Origin: Pseudomonadota bacterium
Lineage (GTDB): Bacteria; Pseudomonadota; Gammaproteobacteria; Steroidobacterales; Steroidobacteraceae
Length of the DNA: 38,358 nucleotides
Direction: 5' to 3'
NCBI GenBank assembly: GCA_025357635.1
Contig: JANXOV010000151.1
Coordinates: forward strand, 1 to 38,358
Shown one piece after another: positions 24,277 through 32,533 of the stretch. The translations under genes were made by a program, and so were the position numbers. The first letter of the stretch is position 1. Every line of letters starts with the position of its first letter. The notes under the pieces are model-generated. The model worked only from the letters and a program-made list of their open reading frames with translations. It ran no database searches and was not told where the DNA came from.

Positions 24277-25470
24277 ATGAGTGAACCGGGCGGCGAGACC
24301 CTCTGGGACTCGCCGCTCGCCGTTGCGGCCTGCATGTGCGCCTGCGTCGCAGCGTACGCCGTCTATCTCGCGCTGCCGCTCATCCTGGGTGCACTGTCGG
24401 ATCTGTACGGCTTCAGCAGCCGCGAGATCGGATGGGTCGGCGCCGCTGAGAACGCGGGGCTCCTGGTCGGCTCGGTGGCGGTTTCACTGCTTGCCAAATC
24501 AGGCCGCTTCCGCCTGCTGATGATCGCGGGTATTGCTGTTGCTGTCGCCGGCAACGCGCTTACCTCATCCATTCACACTTTCACTGCGATGGCAGGGATT
24601 CGATTCGTGACAGGCTTGGGCAGCGGCATCTGTTACTCCGCCGGCATCGCCTGTCTGTCCCTGACCCGGCGATCGGCGCGTCACTTCAGCGTCTTCATCG
24701 TCGTACTTGTTTTGATGAATTCGCTGGAGCTTTGGCTCGTGCCTTCGCTGCTCGCGGGCATCGGACTGCGAGGACTGTACCTGGCTTTCGGCACGGCATT
24801 CTTCCTGCCGCTGCTGCTGATCCGCTGGATTCCGGCGATTGCCCGGCCCTGCACGCCGCCGCCCGCGACGGAAGCGGCGGCACCGGTCGTAGGCGCCACC
24901 GCGCGGTCCCTGGCCTGGTGGTGCCTGGCTGCAATCGTGCTGTTCAATATCGCCGCAAGCGCCTTCTGGGCCTACTCGGAGCGTATCGGAGCGTCCATCG
25001 GTTTGTCGCAGCAGGCGGTCGCGAATACATTGACGCTGTGCAACCTGTTCAGCCTGACCGGATCGGTGCTTGCCTATTGGCTGAGTCTGCGCTGGGGCCA
25101 GCACCGGCCTCAACTTGCCGCGCTGGCCGTGATGCTGGCGGTGTTCGCAGCCTGGTCGATCAGTCTGAGCGCAACGGGCTACGTGATCGGCGTGTTGATC
25201 TTCTTCGAAGTCTGGTCGATGACGCAGGTCTATCAGCTGGGAACTTTGAACGGCATCGACCGGCGCGGTCAATTTGTCGCACTGGTTCCCGCCGCTCAGG
25301 GTCTGGGGCAGAGCGCAGGGCCCTTCATCGCCGGGTTGCTGCTGGGCTGGCAATGGGGATTCTCACAGATGCTCATGGCCATGCTCACCTTCATTGCCGC
25401 CTGCTTCGGCGCGTACCTGCTGGTGTATCTGCGGTTGCGCCGCAGTCAGCCGCAGATTGCGGCTGCGTAA
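24277..25470 (+). CDS. MFS transporter
   Basis: Inner-membrane major facilitator of 397 residues, about 12 hydrophobic segments, starting 17 nt after the TonB receptor stop and so probably co-transcribed with it. The first helices read AVYLALPLILGALSDLYGFS, with the acidic/Gly loop after helix 1 and GWVGAAENAGLLVGSVAVSL in helix 2. The canonical charged loop 2-3 is reduced to AKSGRFRLL. The pairing repeats the receptor-MFS arrangement at 688-4636, although the two MFS proteins are not close relatives (the first has NYVDR, this one does not). Likely role: moving the receptor's ligand, or a product, across the inner membrane. Direction and substrate unknown. Confidence 0.87.
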   Translation: MSEPGGETLWDSPLAVAACMCACVAAYAVYLALPLILGALSDLYGFSSREIGWVGAAENAGLLVGSVAVSLLAKSGRFRLLMIAGIAVAVAGNALTSSIHTFTAMAGIRFVTGLGSGICYSAGIACLSLTRRSARHFSVFIVVLVLMNSLELWLVPSLLAGIGLRGLYLAFGTAFFLPLLLIRWIPAIARPCTPPPATEAAAPVVGATARSLAWWCLAAIVLFNIAASAFWAYSERIGASIGLSQQAVANTLTLCNLFSLTGSVLAYWLSLRWGQHRPQLAALAVMLAVFAAWSISLSATGYVIGVLIFFEVWSMTQVYQLGTLNGIDRRGQFVALVPAAQGLGQSAGPFIAGLLLGWQWGFSQMLMAMLTFIAACFGAYLLVYLRLRRSQPQIAAA

Positions 25471-25531
25471 GCCCTACGGTTGAGGCCGCGTTTGTGCTGG
25501 CGCGGACCTGCGGCGTGATTTTCAACTTGCA

Positions 25532-25550
25532 ACTCACCCCTCGCGTGAGT
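25532..25550 (+). other. Short hairpin upstream of the YidB-like gene
   Basis: ACTCAC and GTGAGT form a perfect 6-bp stem with a 7-nt loop, 48 nt before the next ATG. No T-run follows, so it is not a standard terminator. It could be a leader structure or chance. Confidence 0.25.
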
Positions 25551-25598
25551 GAGGCTAGCGCCGCGCAACGTCAACTCTTCAATTCAAGGGAAAAACCA

Positions 25599-26036
25599 AT
25601 GGGTCTATTGGATGGAATTCTTAGCGCCGCCCTCGGCGGCTCGCATACCGGCGCTGCTCAGGCCAATGGCGCAGTCAATGCGGATTCGCTTCTGCAGATC
25701 GCATCGGAACTGCTGCAGCAGCACGGCGGCGTGGCCGGATTGGTCAATTCATTCAACCAGGCAGGTTTGGGCCAGGTGGTGAGCTCGTGGGTGAGCACGG
25801 GTCACAACCAGTCCATCTCCCCCAGTCAGGTGACGCAGGTTCTAGGATCCGGTCAGATCGGACAAATCGCTTCGCAGCTGGGTTTGAACGCCGGTCAGGC
25901 CAGCGGCATCCTCGCGCAATTGCTGCCGCAGGTGGTCGATCACATGACGCCCGATGGCCAGTTACCCGCGGCAGATCACTCAAGCCAAGGCGATCTGCTC
26001 AACGCGGCGCTCGGCATGCTCAGATCCAAGCTGTAG
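25599..26036 (+). CDS. YidB/DUF937 family protein
   Basis: A 145-residue protein of the DUF937 family (YidB in Escherichia coli). The start MGLLDGILSAALGG is typical, and AAGG-like purines (CAAGGGAAAAA) precede the ATG. The body contains ELLQQHGGVAGLVNSFNQ, then GLGQVVSSWVSTGHNQSISP, and two repeats of the Q(I/V)...LG pattern, all conserved in the family. The C-terminal NAALGMLRSKL is also typical. No enzymatic motif is known; the protein is rich in Gln, Gly and Ser and lacks a signal peptide. It stands alone between the MFS gene and an amino acid permease. The molecular role of the family is unsettled. Confidence 0.88.
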   Translation: MGLLDGILSAALGGSHTGAAQANGAVNADSLLQIASELLQQHGGVAGLVNSFNQAGLGQVVSSWVSTGHNQSISPSQVTQVLGSGQIGQIASQLGLNAGQASGILAQLLPQVVDHMTPDGQLPAADHSSQGDLLNAALGMLRSKL

Positions 26037-26071
26037 GGTTTATCCTGCGCGAATTAGGTTATCGTTAGCCG

Positions 26072-27532
26072 ATGGGGATCTGGACACGCAAGGAATTGAG
26101 CCAGCTTGCAACCGTGAGCGAGGCGTCCGACAGTGCGGGCGGCCATGGCATGCGCCGGGTATTGGGCCGCTTCGATCTGATCCTGATCGGCGTCGGCAGC
26201 ACCATCGGGGCGGGGATTTTCGTCATCACCGGCACGGCGGCGGCGCAGTATGCGGGTCCTGCCATCGTGCTGTCGTTCATCTTCGCGGGCATGGCCTGCC
26301 TGAGCACCGGCCTTTGCTACGCAGAACTGGCCTCCATGATGCCCGTGGCGGGGAGCTCCTACACCTACGCGTATGCGACTCTGGGTGAGCTGGTGGCCTG
26401 GACCATCGGCTGGTGTCTGGTGCTGGAATATCTGGTGGCCGGTTCGACCATTGCCGTGGGATGGTCGGGCTATTTCACCAACGCCATGGCCAGCATGGGA
26501 ATCATCATTCCCAGCGCCTGGAGCTCTGCGCCCATCGCCCTGGATGCCTCACATCACTTCGTGTTCTCCGGCGCCGTCATGAATTTCCCGGCGGTTGCCA
26601 TCGTCCTGGCGATGACCGCGCTGCTGGTCATCGGCATCAAGGAATCCGCCTTTGCCAACGCGCTGTTTGTGGTGATGAAGATCGGCGTCATCGTGCTGGT
26701 CATTTTCTTCGGCTCGTTTTATGTGCATCCGGAAAACTGGCATCCGTTCATTCCGCCGAACACCGGCCAAAGCGGCGTGTACGGATGGAGCGGCGTGTTC
26801 CGGGGCGCCGGCGTCATCTTCTTCGCCTACATCGGATTCGAAACCGTATCCACTTGTGCGCAGGAAACCCGCAATCCGCAGCGTGATCTGGGATTCAGCA
26901 TCCTGATGGCCTTGCTCATTTGCACCGCGCTGTATGTCGCCATGGCGCTGGTCATGACCGGACTGGCGCCGTATACCAGTTTGAACGTGTCCGATCCCAT
27001 CATCGTCGCGCTGGATGGCGGCGGCCCGCATCTGAACTGGCTGAAGCCGCTGGTCAGTGCCGGCGCTGTCGTCGGGCTGGCTTCAACCATCCTGTTGTCG
27101 GTGTATGGCCAAAGCCGGATTTTCTACACCATGGCCCGGGATGGATTGCTGCCGCCGGCATTCTCCGCTTTGCATCCGCGCTTTCGCACACCGGCGCTGG
27201 GCATCGTGGTGGTCGGCATCTTTTGCGCCGCGATTGCGGGCTTGCTGCCGTTGAATATCCTGGGTGAACTCGTCTCCATCGGCACGCTGCTGGCGTTTGC
27301 GATCGTGTGTCTGGGAGTGCTGGTGCTGCGCGCACGATCACCGGGGGCGGCGCGCGGCTTTCGTTGTCCGGGTTCGCCGGTGGTTCCGGCCATCGGCATT
27401 GCCGGCTGCGTGTATCTGATGCTCAGCTTGCCGGTGGATTCCTGGTGGCGGCTGCTGATCTGGCTCGGCGTCGGATCATTGGTCTACGTGTTTTACGGCG
27501 CGCGGCATTCGAAGGCCAGAACCGGATCTTAA
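26072..27532 (+). CDS. Cationic amino acid transporter-like APC permease
   Basis: Inner-membrane permease of 486 residues, about 12 to 13 hydrophobic segments. The N-terminal helix reads IGVGSTIGAGIFVITGTAAA, closely matching the CAT (cationic amino acid transporter) branch of the APC superfamily. It is followed by GLCYAELASMMPVAGSSYTYAY and, in helix 6, FFAYIGFETVSTCAQETRNP. These differ from the three island permeases, so it belongs to another subfamily. It is 35 nt downstream of the YidB-like gene and may be monocistronic. No TGATCA operator lies upstream. Probably imports a basic or neutral amino acid. Confidence 0.9.
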   Translation: MGIWTRKELSQLATVSEASDSAGGHGMRRVLGRFDLILIGVGSTIGAGIFVITGTAAAQYAGPAIVLSFIFAGMACLSTGLCYAELASMMPVAGSSYTYAYATLGELVAWTIGWCLVLEYLVAGSTIAVGWSGYFTNAMASMGIIIPSAWSSAPIALDASHHFVFSGAVMNFPAVAIVLAMTALLVIGIKESAFANALFVVMKIGVIVLVIFFGSFYVHPENWHPFIPPNTGQSGVYGWSGVFRGAGVIFFAYIGFETVSTCAQETRNPQRDLGFSILMALLICTALYVAMALVMTGLAPYTSLNVSDPIIVALDGGGPHLNWLKPLVSAGAVVGLASTILLSVYGQSRIFYTMARDGLLPPAFSALHPRFRTPALGIVVVGIFCAAIAGLLPLNILGELVSIGTLLAFAIVCLGVLVLRARSPGAARGFRCPGSPVVPAIGIAGCVYLMLSLPVDSWWRLLIWLGVGSLVYVFYGARHSKARTGS

Positions 27533-27575
27533 CAAGCGCCGTTGCGGCGGTGCCGGCGTCGCGTCAGCGAAGAAA

Positions 27576-27899
27576 TCAGACTGCGAGTGGGGCTGCAGCG
27601 CCTGCGCGCCGCCCCTGCTCTTCACGCACTTGAGCCACGGTCAGATCCGTCTGCTCGGCCACGATGAACACCAGCTTATGGTCCGGCGTGCGCGGCAGAT
27701 TCAGCGCGTGCATGCGCTCCCAGATTTGAATCCGCGCTTCGGGCGTGTTGGCGGGCGAACTTTGCGCATCCAGCTGCTTGCGGCGTTCTTCCTTGAGTTC
27801 GAGTTCGCGCTCCAGCATTTGCACACGCCGATCCGCGATGGCGCCCGGCAGGCTGAAGGGGATGTCTGCAAACGGGATGGTGCGTCTATAACTGGACAT
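27576..27899 (-). CDS. Hypothetical protein
   Basis: A reading frame of 107 residues from ATG at 27899; the frame continues upstream, but that part has poor composition and covers the promoter region of the next gene. The protein is charged, with a likely amphipathic helix or short coiled coil RRVQMLERELELKEERRKQL (about residues 24-43). A segment then reads IQIWERMHALNLPRTPDHKL, and a C-terminal Ala-rich tail follows. The end, LVFIVAEQTDLTVAQVREEQ, is patterned like a small DNA- or protein-binding helix pair. I do not recognise the family. It is divergent from the 47-residue basic protein gene and ends 43 nt after the convergent permease. Confidence 0.65.
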   Translation of the reverse strand: MSSYRRTIPFADIPFSLPGAIADRRVQMLERELELKEERRKQLDAQSSPANTPEARIQIWERMHALNLPRTPDHKLVFIVAEQTDLTVAQVREEQGRRAGAAAPLAV

Positions 27900-28010
27900 G
27901 ATTGGCGACTGACTATACACAACTCGGGTCGTGCCGATGGGCTTATTTGACTCCTCATTCGTTAGAGGCTGGGAGTACACTTTGTTCAAATCAAACGATT
28001 GGAGACTTGC

Positions 28011-28154
28011 GTGGCACAACCGAACTACCGGCATCAGAAAAAGCAGCGCGAAGAGGCGAAGCGAAAAAAGAACGACGAAAAGCGCGAGCGCCGCAGCCGG
28101 ACTCCGGATACGGCCCCGCCGGTCGCGCCCGTCGCGCCGATCGACGTGCCCTAG
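28011..28154 (+). CDS. Small, very basic conserved-type protein (47 aa)
   Basis: GTG start with GGAG 6 nt upstream; 47 codons and TAG. The N-terminal two thirds is almost entirely Lys, Arg, Gln and Glu (around YRHQKKQREEAKRKKNDEKR), predicted as one highly charged helix, followed by a Pro/Ala/Val tail. It resembles, from memory, a widespread family of tiny proteobacterial proteins beginning MAKPNY.. with a KRQ.ELAKKKK-like helix, whose role is unknown. It is too short for most gene callers. A nucleic-acid or ribosome association would fit its charge but is only a guess. Confidence 0.65.
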   Translation: MAQPNYRHQKKQREEAKRKKNDEKRERRSRTPDTAPPVAPVAPIDVP

Positions 28155-28172
28155 GCCCGCGTTCTCGCACGC

Positions 28173-29783
28173 TCAGGTCTCTACGGCGCCGGCTCTTCCG
28201 TTTTCCACCACGAAGCTCTTTAGCGTCGAGACGCTGGCGAGCGGATCTTTGGCATCCGACACTGCGCGAAAGCGTGCGTGCAAATTTCCGGCATCCATTT
28301 CCAACGTCGCATAGCCGCGCATCTGGCTTTCGAAATAGCGCACGTGCGGATTCTCCGCAAGGTGCCGTGCAAAGGTTTCCCGCGGCGGCGGATGCGCGGA
28401 AACCGAGGTGCCGACGAATTCAGTCGCGACGGTTGCGGAGGACGGATCGTTGAAATCCGCCTTCAGATCGTTGCACCAATAAGAGTGAATGTCGCCGCCG
28501 ATCACCACCGGGTTGGCGACGCGCTGCGCCTGGATGAAGCGCAGCAATCGCTCTCGATTGGCAGGATAACCGTTCCAGTCATCGCTCCAATAGGCGCGTT
28601 CGCCATCAGCGAGCACGCGTTGCCACTGCGCCATCATCACATCCTGAGCCAGCACGTTCCAACCAGAGCTACTGCGCTGCAATCGTTCAAAGACCCACTG
28701 CTCCTGCCGCGCGCCGAGCAGACTGCGCGAAGGATCGAGGCGCTCCGGGCACTCCACGTTGGTCTGCGCGTGGGCGCCGCCACGATTGGGCGGCGCGTAG
28801 CAGGCGGGCTTGGATCGATACTGGCGCCCGTCGAGCAGCAGAATCTGCGCCAGATCGCCGAATCTGAATTCATCGTACAGGCGCATCGATGCGCCCCGGG
28901 GGCGAGACAGTGCGCGCACCGGCATGTGTTCGTAATAGGCTTGATACGCCGCCGCGCGGCGGCGAAGGAACTGCCGCGGATCGATGAAGCGGGGCGACCA
29001 CTTGTCCGCGTAGTCGTTTTCAACCTCGTGGTCGTCCCAGGTCATCAACGCGGGAACTTCCGCATGCAGACGCTGCAAATCCGCATCCATGCGGTATTGC
29101 GCGTAGCGGTTGCGGTAGGTCGGCAGGGAGTCCGCCTCGACGCCGTCGCTGTGCCGACGCACCGTCGCGGATTTGCGGTCGATGTATTCGTAGAGGTAGT
29201 CGCCCAGGAAAATCACCAGATCCGGATCTTCGTCGGCGAGATGCCGGTACGCGGAAAAGTATCCCTGTTCATAGTTGGCGCAGGACACAAACCCCAGACG
29301 CAGGCGCTGCGGCGTTTGGCCGGGCGCCGGCAGGGTCATCGCCCGGCCGATGCGGCTCGCCGACCCGGCGCTGATGAATCGATACCAGTAGCTGCGTCCG
29401 GGCGCGAGACCGCGCACGTCCAGGTGCACGGAATGGCTGAACTGCGATTCGCTCAAACAGTCCCCACGCCGCACGATGCGGCGCAACTGCGGATCGGCAG
29501 CAATTTCGTAGCGAAGCCCGGTGTTGCCGCCACTCATGCCGCCCGGCGTGTGCGGGTCAGCGCTCAACGGATCCGGAGCCAGCCGTGTCCACAGGGTAAA
29601 TCCGTCCGGCGCCGGTGCCCCCGCCGCCACGCCCAGCGTAAAAGGATCACGTCCATGCCAGTTGCTGCGGCCCGCGGACAGGATGGCCGGTGCCGCCAGA
29701 ATTCCGATTCCCAGCGCGGCTCCCTGCCGCAGCAGCCGCCGTCGATTGATGTCAGTGGGAACGTGCGGTTTCGGTGGCTTCAT
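28173..29783 (-). CDS. phoD: PhoD-like alkaline phosphatase/phosphodiesterase, Tat-exported
   Basis: Secreted metallophosphatase of 536 residues from ATG at 29783 (an in-frame ATG at 29819 adds 12 hydrophobic residues before the twin-Arg region and is less likely). The N-terminus has NRRRLLRQGAALGIGILAAP, a twin-arginine signal, consistent with folded export with metal bound. The N-terminal Fn3-like PhoD domain reads FTLGVAAGAPAPDGFTLWTR. The metallophosphatase domain shows GFVSCANYEQGYFSAYRHLA, FLGDYLYEY, TWDDHEVENDY and VIGGDIHSYW, together supplying Asp, Asn and His ligands for the Ca/Fe centre. It probably releases phosphate from phosphodiesters in the periplasm. A good promoter lies about 130 nt upstream. 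No Pho box was recognised. Confidence 0.92.
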   Translation of the reverse strand: MKPPKPHVPTDINRRRLLRQGAALGIGILAAPAILSAGRSNWHGRDPFTLGVAAGAPAPDGFTLWTRLAPDPLSADPHTPGGMSGGNTGLRYEIAADPQLRRIVRRGDCLSESQFSHSVHLDVRGLAPGRSYWYRFISAGSASRIGRAMTLPAPGQTPQRLRLGFVSCANYEQGYFSAYRHLADEDPDLVIFLGDYLYEYIDRKSATVRRHSDGVEADSLPTYRNRYAQYRMDADLQRLHAEVPALMTWDDHEVENDYADKWSPRFIDPRQFLRRRAAAYQAYYEHMPVRALSRPRGASMRLYDEFRFGDLAQILLLDGRQYRSKPACYAPPNRGGAHAQTNVECPERLDPSRSLLGARQEQWVFERLQRSSSGWNVLAQDVMMAQWQRVLADGERAYWSDDWNGYPANRERLLRFIQAQRVANPVVIGGDIHSYWCNDLKADFNDPSSATVATEFVGTSVSAHPPPRETFARHLAENPHVRYFESQMRGYATLEMDAGNLHARFRAVSDAKDPLASVSTLKSFVVENGRAGAVET

Positions 29784-29918
29784 ACGGAATCCAAGCGCAA
29801 GAAAAATGATGCACTGCAAATGCGGTCTTGTCCGCCCTGTGAATGGCGTTTCCCGGATTGTCCCGGCAGCGGTCGAAAAATGTGTTCATGACATATTTAT
29901 GAATGTAAACCCATGATT

Positions 29919-29948
29919 ATTATATAGTTAAAAACATACATACGTCAC
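29919..29948 (-). promoter_or_regulatory. Sigma-70-like promoter upstream of phoD
   Basis: On the minus strand GTGACG (29948-29943) and a perfect TATAAT (29924-29919) are 18 bp apart, inside the most AT-rich stretch of the window. The implied phoD leader is about 130 nt. Confidence 0.5.
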
Positions 29949-29958
29949 AATTCAGCCA

Positions 29959-29986
29959 TTGCATTGCCACCAAACGCACCCATAAT
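29959..29986 (+). promoter_or_regulatory. Sigma-70-like promoter for the small membrane protein
   Basis: TTGCAT (29959-29964) and CATAAT (29981-29986) are 16 bp apart. The expected start point near 29993 would place the hairpin at 30002-30017 at the very 5' end of the transcript. Confidence 0.4.
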
Positions 29987-30001
29987 GCTGTCCTGCCGCG
30001 A

Positions 30002-30037
30002 CACTCCCTGAGGAGTGGATTTATGCGGTGCAAATGA
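30002..30037 (+). promoter_or_regulatory. Leader hairpin and four-codon micro-ORF
   Basis: CACTCC-CTGA-GGAGTG (30002-30017) is a perfect 6-bp stem with a 4-nt loop, and its 3' arm contains the AGGAG that precedes a micro-ORF ATG CGG TGC AAA TGA (30023-30037, Met-Arg-Cys-Lys). Pairing would hide this ribosome site. The next gene begins 14 nt after the micro-ORF stop with its own AGGAGG. Confidence 0.4.
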
Positions 30038-30051
30038 GCAGGAGGTGCATC

Positions 30052-30141
30052 ATGGTCGGGACTATCGCACGCATGGGACACAACGTATTGTTGTTCGCCA
30101 TGGCTATCGTCACTGTCGCATTGATTTTGAAAACGTTCTAA
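30052..30141 (+). CDS. Small single-span membrane protein (29 aa)
   Basis: ATG at 30052 is preceded by a near-ideal AGGAGGTG 5 nt upstream and opens a 29-codon frame ending in TAA. The product is a short polar head (MVGTIARMGHN) followed by one hydrophobic helix (VLLFAMAIVTVALIL) and KTF, the shape of a membrane-anchored microprotein. The ribosome site is among the strongest in the window, which is the main evidence for translation. It lies between phoD (divergent) and a TMEM175-like channel gene 103 nt downstream on the same strand. Function unknown. Confidence 0.55.
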   Translation: MVGTIARMGHNVLLFAMAIVTVALILKTF

Positions 30142-30244
30142 TAGTCATTCGGCATGCCTCCGCGCCTCGCTTGAGTTTGTTCCAGGGCAGCCTGGCGAGG
30201 CGCCAATTGCGCACCCGCGCCTGATGCTCCACTCTGGGAGGATC

Positions 30245-30841
<597 letters not shown>

Positions 30842-31422
30842 GCAATCCCGCCCCCGCGGCACCGTCGTTTCGGAAACCGCGCGGCTGGTGTTGCGTGAGC
30901 TGACGGCCGGTGATGCCGCATTCATCCTCGAATTGTTGAACGACGCCGCCTTCATCCACTTCATCGGCGACAAGGGCGCCCGGACGCTGGAGGATGCCCG
31001 CCGCTACATCGCCGATGGTCCTTGCGCCAGCTACGCGAACAATGGCTTTGGGCTTTATCTGGTGCAAATCAAGGAAACCGGGCGGCGCATCGGCATGTGC
31101 GGCCTGGTGAAGCGCGACTTCTTGCGCGATGTGGACATCGGATTCGCGTTTCTACCGGCTTATTGGTCCAAAGGATATGCGCTGGAATCCAGCCGCGCGG
31201 TGATGCATCTGGCGCGCAATGTCTTCGGCATCGCACGGGTTGTGGCCATCACGTCGACGCAGAATCACGGCTCCATGCGGCTGCTGCAAAAGATCGGCCT
31301 GCGGTACGAGCGCACGATGACGCTGCCGGGGCACGCTGAGGAGGTGAATCTGTTTACGCCGCGAGAAACAGTCGGCGTAGATACTTAAAGACCGGAACCG
31401 ACCTGCAAGGGACTAACAAAAC

Positions 31423-32082
31423 ATGCAGCCCGGCCCCGGGGTATCGATAGAGACCTCTGATAGTTTGCAACACTGCGGGAGATTTGCAAGTGATTCACGC
31501 ACCATTTATTCAATTACCGTGATATTGCCGTCGATCAATCTGCTCGGCGTCGTCTTCGGTGCCTCCGAAATCGTGCTGTCGCTGTGGCGGCGCTCGAAGG
31601 TTGACGCGACCGCCGATGACCGCGGTTCGCTTCGGCTGATCTGGATGGTGGTGCCGGCAAGCCTGCTGCTGACTTATGCATTGACACGATGGGCGCCTTT
31701 CGCTGCATTCGGTCCGAGCGCAGCCTTCTACCAGATCGGCGTGCTGCTGTTTGGCACAGGCCTGGTGCTGCGCTGGTATTGCATTTTGTATCTGGGAAGG
31801 TATTTCACGGTGAATGTGTCGGTCAGCGCTGATCACCGCGTGATCGACTCAGGACCCTATCGGCACATCCGGCATCCGTCTTATGCAGGAGCGTTGCTGG
31901 AATTTCTCGGGTTCGCGTTGTGCCTGCTGAACCTCGCTGCACTCGCCGCCATCATGATTCCAGTGACGCTGGCCTTCTCCTACAGAATCCGCGTGGAAGA
32001 GGCGGTGCTGGCGGATGCGCTCGGTGAAAACTATCGCCGGTACATGCGGCATACTAAGCGCCTGATACCCGGAGTCTATTGA
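31423..32082 (+). CDS. Isoprenylcysteine carboxyl methyltransferase family membrane protein
   Basis: Membrane methyltransferase-like protein of up to 219 residues. The first 30 or so residues look non-conserved and a GTG at residue 33 (VILPSINLLGVVFG) may be the real start. Several hydrophobic helices precede the diagnostic C-terminal block: LGRYFTVNVSVSADHRVIDS, GPYRHIRHPSYAG and YRIRVEEAVLADALGENYRRY. This block binds S-adenosylmethionine in the ICMT/PEMT-type family. Bacterial members are mostly uncharacterised and modify lipids or small molecules. It is followed after 11 nt by the OsmC gene, so the two are probably co-transcribed. Confidence 0.87.
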   Translation: MQPGPGVSIETSDSLQHCGRFASDSRTIYSITVILPSINLLGVVFGASEIVLSLWRRSKVDATADDRGSLRLIWMVVPASLLLTYALTRWAPFAAFGPSAAFYQIGVLLFGTGLVLRWYCILYLGRYFTVNVSVSADHRVIDSGPYRHIRHPSYAGALLEFLGFALCLLNLAALAAIMIPVTLAFSYRIRVEEAVLADALGENYRRYMRHTKRLIPGVY

Positions 32083-32093
32083 AGGAGACGGTC

Positions 32094-32528
32094 ATGCATG
32101 CGTTCCCCCACCGATACGTTGTGAATTCGACGGCAAGCCCGAGCGGCACCGTTGCGCTGGGTGCCGAGGGGCTTGCCGGGATCGAGTCCGCGCCGCCCAA
32201 GGAGTTCGACGGTCCCGGAAATCTATGGTCGCCCGAAAGCCTGTTGACGGCGGCGGTGAACGACTGTTTCGTGCTGGGGTTCCGCGCCATTGCCGCGGCT
32301 TCGAAGTTTCAATGGACATCTTTGCAGGCGAGCACCGAGGGCACGCTCGATCGCATTGACGGCAAGATGCGTTTCACGAAATTCGTGACCCGCGCAACAC
32401 TGCAGGTGCCCGCGGGTGCCGATGCGGAACGCGCCAGGAAGCTCATGGAAAAGGCCGAGCAGGTCTGCCTGATAGCCAATTCCCTCAGCGCCGAACGGCA
32501 TCTGGAAGCCGACGTCAGCGTTGGCTGA
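32094..32528 (+). CDS. OsmC/Ohr family peroxidase-like protein
   Basis: Cytoplasmic protein of 144 residues. GAAGGAG precedes the ATG at 32094. The two redox cysteines of the OsmC/Ohr fold are visible: one in AAVNDCFVLGFRAIAA and one in KAEQVCLIANSL. They reduce organic hydroperoxides through a thiol cycle. The N-terminal GNLWSPESLLTAAV also matches the family. The spacing and sequence put it nearer the OsmC-like branch than classical Ohr. It sits between the ICMT-like and DUF2238 genes with short gaps (11 and 5 nt), suggesting one small operon. Confidence 0.92.
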   Translation: MHAFPHRYVVNSTASPSGTVALGAEGLAGIESAPPKEFDGPGNLWSPESLLTAAVNDCFVLGFRAIAAASKFQWTSLQASTEGTLDRIDGKMRFTKFVTRATLQVPAGADAERARKLMEKAEQVCLIANSLSAERHLEADVSVG

Positions 32529-32533
32529 TTGTC

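Noticed and set aside
25532-25550. Rho-independent terminator after the second MFS gene
   Set aside because: The hairpin has only a 6-bp stem and no following T-run.
28278-29891. Open frame of about 537 codons on the plus strand across the PhoD gene
   Set aside because: PhoD metal-site motifs and a Tat signal establish the minus strand as coding.
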